Shown: positions 56,425 to 64,000 of the stretch, piece after piece
How positions within the stretch are numbered: position 1 is the first letter of the stretch
Layout of the letters: every line of letters starts with the position of its first letter
NCBI GenBank assembly: GCA_013350335.1
Contig: CM023539.1
Location: 28,203,043 to 28,267,042, forward strand
Length of the DNA stretch: 64,000 nucleotides
Source: Chimonanthus salicifolius
Taxonomy: Eukaryota > Streptophyta > Magnoliopsida > Laurales > Calycanthaceae
Direction: 5' to 3'
The notes under the pieces: model-generated
What the model was told of the DNA's origin: nothing
The model's input: the letters and a program-made list of their open reading frames with translations, nothing else
Database searches by the model: none
Made by a program: the position numbers and the translations under genes

Positions 56425-56608
56425 CGCGTCGTGACATTCTGCCCTAATCACTTGTTTATTTATTTAAAAAAAAATTACTCTGATTTTAGAGTGAAAAGGG
56501 CGGGGTGTTACAACGATCATCGCTCATTCTTTTCTACCATCGTTCTGCCTCAACTTGTCCCTTGTCACGCGAGCTAGAGGATTTAGAGGTGACACGTTTG
56601 GAGGCCAT

Positions 56609-57073
56609 GTGGATAATAGGGAGGATGTAGAGAAGAGATTTGTGATTTGGGGAGGTTTAGGAGAGGGTTAGGGAGGAAGAGGGATTGAGCGAAGGGAAGA
56701 GAGAGAGGGCAGTGAAAAATGGAAGGTAAAATGCCCTAGGAGTGAAAATCGAAGGAAAAGAACTAACTCATGCATTTCAGTCGACTGAAAAGTGATTTTC
56801 AGTTGGCTGAAAAATGGCCTAGAGAACAGACACAGAACAGAGGAAAAATCAGTCGGCAGAAATATATATTTTAGTCGGCTGAAAAATAGGCAAGAAAAAA
56901 GTTCAGTCAGGTTAAATTATAAAATTCAGTTGACTAATTTCTTTACAAAAATTAGACCGCAAATAGGAAGTTTTCAGTCGACTGAACAACATCAGCCAAT
57001 TTTTTTTTTTTTTTGTTTTTAATTCAACTCAGCACACATCTCTAGAGGGGCACATTCTTAAATCTCTTAATGG
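56609..57073 (-). mobile_element. Copia interior upstream of the accessory ORF
   Basis: On the minus strand this is the 5' side of the accessory ORF. It holds a CT/GA-biased stretch (56620-56720) and a TTCAG.CGACTGAA cluster (56775-56995). No coding sequence is visible. A plus-strand Copia LTR appears to start at 57074. Confidence 0.45.
56775..56995. repeat. TTCAGTCGACTGAA cluster next to the accessory ORF
   Basis: Units at 56777-56816, 56849-56882, 56902-56937 and 56973-56990. Paired arms (CAGTCGACTGAA..TTCAGTTGGCTGAA) recur as in LTRs G and K, about 70 bp apart. Confidence 0.78.
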
Positions 57074-57615
57074 TGTTGCCCCAGGTCGAGACCCTCGTAT
57101 GGACCGACCTCTCGATGGCATGACTGTCGACCAATCGGTGACACCGACCTGTCCACCGAAATTTAATTATGCAGTTGGGAGTGCATTTAATGTGCAATGG
57201 TCGAGTGGTTGAACGGTAATAAATATGAACACCGACCCATCTGTGCCCCCGATCTGTCGGTACTGGACAGTTTGAAATACTGTGTTGACTTCTCTATAAA
57301 TATGAGAGTTGTGTGATCATTTAATCATCTTCCTTGAACTGAGAAAATTCACACACTCTAAGGAATGATCAACTCTCTTGTGCCTACATCTGAGAATCAA
57401 ATACAACCAATCTATTGATTGAATTAGTGAAAGAGAGCAAGAGAGGAAAAAAAAAATAAAAGATACAAACTAGGAAAGATGTTGGTAGAACCAGTTTCCA
57501 AGTCACCTTGAAATTGTGATTGCTCCACGACGGCTACAAGGCGGAGCGTCCGGAATAATTCAGGCACACATTGGGTGGATATTATAGAAGCAGACATCTT
57601 CGAGAAAGAGCTACA
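57074..57615 (+). mobile_element. Plus-strand Copia 5' LTR, first part
   Basis: Start TGTTGCCCCAGGTCGAG resembles the LTR starts at 45197 and 46231. It contains CCGACCTGTC / GGTCG palindromes (57085-57265) and a TATA box. Interrupted at 57615 by solo LTR K and continued from 60992. Confidence 0.6.
57295..57303 (+). promoter_or_regulatory. TATA box of the plus-strand Copia LTR
   Basis: TATAAATAT in the context TTCTCTATAAATATGAGAG, downstream of the palindrome cluster. This places the cluster in the upstream promoter region (U3). Confidence 0.6.
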
Positions 57616-58859
57616 TGTAACACCTTGAATTTTTATTTCATGATTATATATTGGAATGGTTTATTTGATGGTGAATTATTGTTAGTTGATATTGAGATAA
57701 TTGAATTGGACCCTAAATGGGTAAGGTAAATGGATCAATTGCCCAATTAAGACCCAACGGGTTATAGATAAGGTTCAATAGGAAATAATTGGGTAAGCCT
57801 TAAATAAACGGGTCAATTGCTCAATTGGGACCCAATGGGTCATAGGTGAGCTGATTTGTAAGTAATTGGGTAAGGCCAATGTAATTGGGTCAAATACCCA
57901 ATTAAGACCAAGGCATGTAAATGAAATGGCTAGTGGGACCCTAAATACCATGTGGTGCATGGTCGGCTAAGCCATGGTTGACTTGGTCAACCATGGGTGT
58001 TCAAAAGAATTGAGTAAATGATAAGTTGTGGTTGAATTAAATTGATTGGAGTTGATTAATGAGTTTAAATGAATTAAATTATTTGAGTTGAGTTCAAGAT
58101 TAAAATGCTTGACTTAAAGTGAGTTGAAGGGAAGTTGAGGAGACCTTTAATGAGTCATGTGGGAGGTGGAGAGTTTCCATCTCAATGGATGGAACTCCAT
58201 GCCCACGTTGGAAAGCCAGGAGTCTTCTTGGTTTGGCCATGAGGCTCCTTAGTTAGATACAAGTCATAAAGAGAGGAAATGAGAGGGACTAGGATGGGAT
58301 ACAAAGGGCTGTTCACACTCCCTTGGCTGAATTTCATCTCTTGCAAACAAGAGTATTTTCCTTCTCTTTTTTGTCTCTCTCTTTTCCATCTACACCATCG
58401 GCACTTGGGGGAGTTGTTGAAGAACAAGAAAGGAAGGAGAAGGACTGAGGATTAAAGACTAGAGCAAAAGAAAGGAAGAGATGGGGAAGAGGCAAGTCTT
58501 ATGTATGAGGATAATGTAAAATTAATATTAAGTTTAAAGAAACCATAGGGTCTGCCATGATGTGGCTAAACCTATGGGTTCCATGGCTGGTTGAAATAAA
58601 TGGCCAGATGGTTACAAGACCATGGAATTAGGAATCCATCCAAAGGATGGTGATGGACTGAAACAAAGATGGAATGATATTTGAATCCATGTTATCAACC
58701 AAAGGTTGGAAGAATAATGGACAAGACCCAAGATTGGGCTAGTGGGTAGAGTATGCCACTAATTTTGAAGTATGGATGATGTATAATATGTTGGAATAAT
58801 GTTAGGAGGGAATTTCATGAAGGAAGGATGTACAAATATACAAGTAGAAAAGATTGACA

Positions 58860-59435
58860 AAACAGTCAGTTGACTGAATTAGGGATTCAGTCGACTGAAC
58901 TGGTGTGGCTGAAGACAGAAAACCAATTCTGGGAGTTTCAGCTGACTGAATCTTTGGATTCAGTCGACTGAACTTTGTCTGCAGTAAAATATTAAGCGTA
59001 TAATGAGTTTCAGTGGACTGAATATGGGATTTAGTCGACTAAAAGAAGACGTATCAGAGAAGTAAAGGGTTATGACGTGTTTCAGCCGACTGAATCTTTG
59101 ATTCAGTGGATTGAATGATTACTTAACAAACACGTAACCAGGTTGTTGGAGATTCAGCCGACTGAATCCTTGATTCAGTCAACTGAATACACACTGGTCG
59201 ATCACACAGTTTATCTGGTCAAAAGTCAGCTGACTGAATCTCTGATTCAGTCGCCTGAAAGAGGATTGACTAGAGATATGAAGGGTTTGACTCAGAGTCA
59301 GCAGACTGAAAGGTTACGAGTCAGGGAAAGAACAGTTCCGAGTTGGAGCTTAGCCGAATGAAAGTATATTTCAATCGACTGAAAGTCTGCGCGTAATGCA
59401 GTGAACAGTAATCGGGCAGGATTCAGTCGACTGAA
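58860..59435. repeat. TTCAGYCGACTGAA hairpin array of LTR K
   Basis: Units near 58863, 58936, 59007, 59081, 59151, 59224, 59297, 59351 and 59421; most spacings are 70-74 bp. Arms carry scattered changes but most units keep the paired-arm layout. Spacers have diverged from one another. Confidence 0.9.
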
Positions 59436-59849
59436 TTTAAAAGTGAATATTTTAAGGAATTTTTCCAGAGGTTTAATTTATCTGGAATGATGTATGAGAT
59501 GATGGAAATCAAATAGATCATCAAATTGATTTATATATGTGATAAATGTAATAAGGAAAAGGAAATTCGCAAAGGGTTTGCAATTCGGTTTTGACGTGAT
59601 CGGTGAACGGTATCTTCACGAAACAACAAGAATAGTAAACGAAAATTTGGTAGGATTCCTACCTTATTGAAATGCGTCGGGATCTATATATGTATGTGTT
59701 CTTGGTTTGATTTACAAACATGATGAATCATTTTGGTTAAAATGAATGGAATATGTTTTGTGAACTGTTTTTCAATTAAATATGTATTTTGATACAAAAC
59801 GACAATTGTGCATTCATGATCTCATGCATGGCATGGGAGGGAACATGAG

Positions 59850-60232
59850 GGAGGAGTCCATGCTCCATTCGGTGATTCCGATTAACATACATGGGGAGGA
59901 GTCCACGCTCCATCGGTGATTCTGATTAACATACGTGAGAGGAGTCCATACTGATTCCTAGTGACATATGTGAAAGGAGTCCATGCTCCATTCGGTGATT
60001 CCAATTAATATACATGGGGAGGAGTCCACGCTCCATCGGTGATTCCGATTAACATACGTCGGAGGAGTCCATACTGATTCCTAGTGACGTATGTGGGAGG
60101 AGTCCATGCTCCATTGGGTGATTCTGATTAACATACATGGGGAGGAGTCCACGTTCCATTCGGTGATTCCAATTAACATACATGGGGAGGAGTCCACGCT
60201 CCATTCGGGGTTTCCGATCAACATACGTGGGG
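59850..60232 (+). repeat. Tandem hairpin module of LTR K, 9 units
   Basis: About nine units of 35-46 bp: GGAGTCCATGCTCC then TCGGTGATTCCGATTAAC and ACATACATGGG. The second stem TCGG/CCGA is kept with loop TGATT instead of GGCGA. Two shorter units (59938, 60062) lack the middle. LTR B has a single unit at the same place. Confidence 0.87.
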
Positions 60233-60507
60233 AGGTATTCAGTGACCTGGTGGTATATCACAAAAAACTGTGGAAATAATTGGCCAAGGAACACTTCATA
60301 TGACTTGTGTGGTGATGATATGGAGATTGGGTGGGGGATCATTGGCATATGACACCCATGACATGACACATACATTGCATGAATTGGATATGATTATCAT
60401 CCACTGATTTTAATGCTATGATATGTTTATAGTTTTCTAGTGTGATACTCTTATTCTGATTTTTACATTGATCCTTTATGTGTATGACCCTACTTGGAAT
60501 TCTTACT

Positions 60508-60543
60508 GGGCGTGTTGACTAACGCCCTACTTCTACCCTTTAG
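60508..60543 (+). other. Branch-point hairpin and 3' splice site of LTR K
   Basis: GGGCGTGTTGACTAACGCCC with CTAAC at 60519-60523, pyrimidine run and TTTAG (AG 60542-60543). Confidence 0.5.
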
Positions 60544-60864
60544 ATGTTGAAACAGGAAATGGAAAGAACGTGGGACGTGAAAGAAGCCAAGCTTAGGAGC
60601 TTGGGCAGATTCTATTTATTTTGCTTAATTTATTTTGGAACCATGTAATTGAGATAATTAGCATTTTGGATTGTAATAACTAGATTTATTTTGCTATGGT
60701 TGAATGATGATTATTTGAGATTAAGTTATTTTATGTGATTGACTTCCTTGCTTAGAATTGTTGTTATGATTATGGATGAAATCTTAATCCATATGTTTAT
60801 TCCGCAATTGATTTAGCGTGTGAACTATTTAGTGGACTTGGTCTACGGACACGTATCGTTGGCA

Positions 60865-60899
60865 AGTTAAGGGTCGGGTTTGGAAACCCGGACTTAGCT
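60865..60899 (+). other. Conserved U5 hairpin of LTR K
   Basis: AGTTAAG with CTTAGCT outside (one G-U type pair); CGGGTTT with AAACCCG inside. Confidence 0.75.
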
Positions 60900-60991
60900 C
60901 GCGTCGTGACGTTCCTGGTCTCTCTCACTCTTTATTTAAAAAAAAATATATACTTTAATTTTCGACGAGTGAAAAAGGGCAGGGCGTTACA

Positions 60992-61254
60992 CTACAAGGC
61001 AAGTGCTTATTGATTTTAATTTTGCGTTATAACCTTTATTCTGTGAAAGTGGATTAAGGAGGCTTGGCTCTGGAAACACTATAAAATATCTAAAGCGTAG
61101 TCTCCAGCACACGTGGTGGGTGGAATTTCCAGTCAATTCAAATAGGTGGAATTCCTATTTTACATGTGGTGGGTGAAATTCCCAGCCGATTGAGTTAGGT
61201 GAAATTCCTACTCTAATTGTGAGGGTGTAAGTCCCCACGATAAACTCTTGGGAT
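60992..61254 (+). mobile_element. Plus-strand Copia LTR/leader, second part
   Basis: Continues the LTR after K. Contains three near-repeats of GGTGGGTGGAATTTCCAG / GGTGAAATTCC type (61115-61220) and a possible TATAAAAT at 61080. It joins gag sequence near 61255 without a recognisable PBS, so the LTR end, leader and gag N-terminus are deleted. Confidence 0.5.
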
Positions 61255-62250
61255 CTCTCATGACCCATGAGATTTCCATGAATGGTCGAAAAGAAATTGA
61301 TAAAGAAAAGAAGTCTCTTGCATCCAAAGCCTCACCAAAGGAGACCAATATTGATCAAGAAGAAGAAGAAGATAGTGAGGATGACAATGAGACTTCGTCT
61401 TGATCTCCCGTAAATTCAAGAGTCTCTTGAGACGAAGCAATCAATTCCGAAAGAAGTCATTCAAGAAAGATAGCTATAAGGGAGATTCAAGCAAGAAAGA
61501 GCCCCACACTTGTTTTAGTTGCAGTAAAATGGGACATATCAAAGCTGACTGTCCGCTATTGAAAAAAGACGACACGAAGTTCAAAAAGAAAGCATTCAAA
61601 GCCGCATGGTTGGAATCCAATAGCGAATCAGATGGTGAATCAACCAAACACCACACGAAAAATCTTTGTTTCATGGCAAATGAAGATGAGGTAAATTTTA
61701 CACTTGACTCTTCATAAAATGATGCACCTAGTGTAGAAAAACTAGTTGATTCACTAGATGAAATATATAAGGATCTTAAAAAACAAGGAAAAGAAAATGT
61801 CACTCCTAGAATGGACAACTCCTCACTTTCAAATGAACTTGAAAATGAGGAGCTTATAAAAAAAATTCTTGCCCATGAAAAACTTGAAAAAGAATTGAAA
61901 GAAAAGATTGATAACTTGACTAAGTCTCTTGAAAAATTCACCATGGGAAAGAAAAATTTAGATATGTTATTGGGAAAGCAAAGATGTGCATTCAACTAAG
62001 AAGGATTGGGATATAATCCTAAAACAAAGAAATCATTTTATAAAAACTTCTTTGTCAAAGCTTTATCTCCTACCTCTCCACACACTATTTGCAACTTTTG
62101 TGAAAATAACGGACATATTTCTTATTCTTACACAATTAGGAAAGCAAAAGGGCCAGCAAATATGATTTGGGTTCCAAAAGGAACATTGCCCTTATACTCT
62201 AACCCAAATGGACCCAACTCGACATGGGGACTAAGAAGAATTACTTAAAT
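61255..62250 (+). pseudogene. Copia (SIRE/Maximus-like) gag
   Basis: Readable from a Lys/Glu-rich segment (61275-61390) through ISRKFKSLLRRSNQFRKKSF, a zinc knuckle CFSCSKMGHIKADC (about 61515-61556), an acidic stretch, a coiled coil (61811-61980, Leu/Lys/Glu rich) and a second knuckle CNFCENNGHISYSY in which the last Cys is Tyr (about 62090-62132), then GPNSTW, the usual end of SIRE gag before protease. Stops near 61402, 61716 and 61998 and a frameshift break it. Confidence 0.88.
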
Positions 62251-62283
62251 GTGTTTTGTAGATGTGCATGACATCAATGCTAA

Positions 62284-62470
62284 GGAAACACAAGTGATTC
62301 CTTGATAGTGGATGCCCAAGACACATGACGAGAGACAAATCAAAATTGATCTCTCTCTCTTAAAGACGGTGGATTTGTTACCTTCGGTGATAACTCCAAG
62401 GACAAGATCATCGGTAAAGGTAAAATTGGTTATGATCCCTTACTTTCCATTGAATATGTACTATTGGTAG
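62284..62470 (+). pseudogene. Copia protease region
   Basis: FLDSGCPRHMTRDKSKLI at about 62299-62352 is the Copia protease block: the catalytic D-S-G is intact and the following HMT is conserved. A stop precedes it and a frameshift follows near 62360. The next stretch FGDNSKDKIIGKGKIGYDP fits the protease C-terminal half. Confidence 0.8.
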
Positions 62471-63690
62471 ATGAGTTGAAACATGATTTACTTAGTGTTA
62501 GTCAACTTTGTGATAAAGGCAATAGGGTAGTGTTTGAATCAAACAAATGCTCTATTAGAAATGCTAGTGATGATAAAGAAGTGTTCATAACATATAGAGA
62601 TGAAAATGTTTACACCATTGACTTTCATGAAATGCTTAAGCAAAATGTTAAATTTATTGCTGTCATAAATGAAAATAGTTGGTTATGGCATAGGAGACTA
62701 GGACATGCTCATATGGAACTTATTTCAAATCTATCCAAGTTTGAATTAGTTGATGGCTTGCCTAAGGCCAAATTTGCCAAGGATAGAATTTGTGATGCAT
62801 GCCAATTTGGAAAACAAATCAAAAGTTCCTTTAAAAGCAAACAACATGCCCATATGGAACTTATTTCAAATCTATCCAAGTTTGAATTAGTTGATGGCTT
62901 GCCTAAGGTCAAATTTGCCAAGGATAGAATTTGTGATGCATGCCAATTTGGAAAACAAATCAAAAGTTCCTTTAAAAGTAAAAAGCATATATCTACCTGT
63001 AGGCCTCTCCAACTATTATATTTGGATTTGTTTGGTCCTAGCAAAGTTCAAAGTATGGGTGGTAAGTCATATGCATTTGTAATTGTTGATGATTATTCTC
63101 GTTTCTCTTGGGTGTTATATCTAGCTCATAAAAATGATGCACCTAAAGCTTTTGCAGAATTTTGTAGAATAGTCTAAAATGAAAAAAGGAAAGGCAATCA
63201 ACAACACTAGAAGTGATAGGGGTAGAGAATTCGAAAATCAAGAAATGGAAATACTTTGTGATAAAATGGTTTTGGTTACAATTTCTCCGCTCCTAGAAAT
63301 CTCCAACAAAACTGAGTAGTTGAAAGAAAGAATATAACACTTCAAGAAATAGCTAGGACTATGCTTAATGAACATAAATTGCCGACATACTTTTGGCTGA
63401 AGCCATAAGCACCGCTTGCCATGTTATCAATAGGGTTAGCAATTAAAAAGAAATTGGATAAGACCACTTATGAGTTATGGAATGATAGAATACCAAACAT
63501 TAGATACTTTAGAGTTTTTGGATGCAAGTGTTTTATACTAAACACCAAAGATCAATTAGGAAATTTCGATCCAAAATCGGATGAAGGATTCTTTGTTAGC
63601 TATTCTCCTATTAGCAAAGCATATAGAGTATATAACAAGAGAACATCCAATTGTGGAGGAATCGATTCATGTGGTCTTTGATGAAGCCAA
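62464..63690 (+). pseudogene. Copia integrase
   Basis: GAG-pre-integrase and integrase domains: LLSVSQLCDKGN, WHRRLGHAHMELI with the zinc-binding His pair, CDACQFGKQ with the Cys pair, then YLDLFGPSKV and YAFVIVDDYSRFSWVLYL with the catalytic Asp. A stop at 63175 and a frameshift precede SDRGREFEN (second Asp) at about 63218-63243. Later NIRYFRVFGCKCFILNT and DPKSDEGFF complete the domain. A 141-bp tandem duplication doubles part of the zinc finger. Confidence 0.88.
62704..62985 (+). repeat. 141-bp tandem duplication in the integrase zinc finger
   Basis: Two in-frame copies (62704-62844 and 62845-62985) that differ at only a few bases encode 47 residues from HAHMELISNLSKF to the segment after CDACQFGKQ. 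It is recent relative to the rest of the decay. Confidence 0.95.
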
Positions 63691-64000
63691 CCCTTTTGAA
63701 GTTAAAAAGATCTTGATGATGATGTTGTAATTTTGGAAAAAGAGATGAATCAACTTGATATCCAAGACAATCCTAACAATGAAGTAAATGCTTCAAATAG
63801 TGGTGCAAGACAAGATAGTGAGGAGGTAAAACCAGCTAACGATCTTCCTAAGGCTTGGAGTTTTGTAAAAGATCACCCAAAAGATCAAATTATTGGTGAA
63901 CCACTAAAGGAATAGTCACTAGATCTAAACTTGGAAGCGCTTGTAACAACATGGCTTTTGTCTCTCAAATTGAACCAAAGAAAATTCAAGAAGCCGAAAT
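63691..64000 (+). pseudogene. Copia integrase-RT linker, runs off the window
   Basis: Acidic/Asn-rich segment, then [17 protein letters not shown], a block typical of the start of the Copia RT region in SIRE-like elements. A stop at 63915 is followed, in another frame, by [20 protein letters not shown] itself would lie right of the window. Confidence 0.8.

Larger units (their letters stand above)
52946..56512 (+). mobile_element. Solo LTR J, TSD ACGAT
   Basis: Starts TGTAACACCTTGG, ends GGGCGGGGTGTTACA, flanked by ACGAT (52941-52945, 56513-56517). U3 contains a 40-bp tandem repeat (53130-53385) and more AAATTCAAAT-rich sequence to about 53900. Leader about 54000-54278, donor GTAAGTGTTC at 54279, dyads 54540-55375, GGTTTTCCTACC near 55525, two hairpin repeats (55700-55830), branch site 55997-56001 with TTAG at 56020, U5 hairpin 56389-56424. 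It splits the accessory ORF remnant. Length 3567 bp. Confidence 0.94.
48727..56608 (-). pseudogene. Retroelement accessory ORF (putative plant transposon protein type), split by two LTRs
   Basis: Minus strand. ATG at 56608-56606 opens a basic, Ser-rich N-terminus (MASKRVTSKSSSSRDKG). It is interrupted by LTR J after 56513 and resumes at 52945 with DAENAYSLHFMFRKVVFG, then LVSGTPFSFNRGDLEKLI, and RLIHHIICYNILPRSGS, LPYLIMCYM and KKALPYGKLLSFMFDHFEV at 52500-52250. After LTR I at 51891 the frame continues at 48772 and stops near 48727. The central blocks resemble the domain annotated in plants as putative plant transposon protein (Pfam Transposase_32), common as an extra ORF downstream of pol in SIRE-like Copia elements. 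Several frameshifts and stops. Its function is unknown; the coding remainder is about 1.2 kb. Confidence 0.65.
57616..60991 (+). mobile_element. Solo LTR K, TSD CTACA
   Basis: Starts TGTAACACCTTGAA, ends GGGCAGGGCGTTACA, flanked by CTACA (57611-57615, 60992-60996). U3 has GGGTC/GACCC palindromes and the CCATGGTTGAC dyad (57972-57996). Donor-like site near 58492 is GCAAGTCTT rather than GTAAGT. Array of TTCAGYCGACTGAA hairpins (58860-59435), GGTAGGATTCCTACC (59650), nine hairpin repeats (59850-60232), branch site 60519-60523 with TTTAG at 60543, CCAAGCTT hairpin near 60588, U5 hairpin (60865-60899). Same subfamily as LTR B. Length 3376 bp. Confidence 0.94.

Noticed and set aside
61474..61995. 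173-codon minus-strand ORF opposite Copia gag
   Set aside because: Antisense shadow of the Lys/Glu/Ser-rich gag frame, which has clear zinc-knuckle motifs on the plus strand.
1..64000. tRNA, rRNA, snoRNA or microRNA genes
   Set aside because: No cloverleaf with A/B boxes, no rRNA-like sequence and no convincing single miRNA precursor were recognised. The many hairpins are short-stemmed and repeated, unlike a miRNA locus; I cannot exclude a cryptic one without folding tools.

Overview
This window looks like intergenic heterochromatin of a flowering plant with a large, repeat-filled genome. I found no intact host gene. Nearly every base can be assigned to long-terminal-repeat (LTR) retrotransposons, their decayed coding remnants, or solo LTRs nested in them. 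The species cannot be told from the sequence.

Backbone. The oldest layer is decayed retrotransposon. (a) A minus-strand Copia-like element has its primer-binding site at 11639-11650 and its LTR split over 11653-12459, 21804-21936 and 25215-25527; its gutted interior lies at 2855-11638. (b) Ty3/gypsy pol pieces lie at 25528-25862 and 29845-30283. (c) A chromovirus-like Ty3/gypsy element spans 30284-37301, with a 3.2 kb 5' LTR, gag-protease-partial RT-integrase tail and a truncated 3' LTR. (d) A SIRE/Maximus-like Copia gag lies at 39830-45196. (e) Copia LTR pieces cover 45197-48119, followed by a minus-strand accessory ORF whose remains span 48727-56608. (f) A plus-strand SIRE/Maximus-like gag-pol (57074-64000) runs off the right edge.

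Invaders. Into this backbone sit long non-coding elements of 3.1-4.5 kb that start TGTAA, end TTACA and carry perfect 5-bp target-site duplications: 7773-11431, 17269-21732, 21937-25214, 25863-29844, 40532-44518, 48773-51890, 52946-56512 and 57616-60991. A shorter one of another family is at 4551-6493. Partial copies are at 1-2033, 2034-2854, 12460-13990 and 13991-21803. I read all of them as solo LTRs. The long families diverge in sequence but share one layout: U3, then a short exon with a splice donor (GTAAGT-like), then an array of hairpin units, a CG-rich block with GGTAGGATTCCTACC, a tandem hairpin module, a CTAAC branch point with pyrimidine tract and AG inside a hairpin, a CCAAGC..GCTTGG hairpin, a long covarying hairpin (AGTTAAG..CTTAACT), a poly(A) tract and the end GGGCGTTACA.

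Most interesting points. (1) The LTRs look like small non-coding genes with their own intron. (2) The intron is filled with lineage-specific palindrome arrays whose sequence is swapped between families, and one palindrome family also occurs in unrelated Copia LTRs. (3) Two structured modules show compensatory changes between families. (4) A gene-conversion tract copied the 3' end of the solo LTR at 40532-44518 plus 377 bp of its flanking gag into the solo LTR at 17269-21732.
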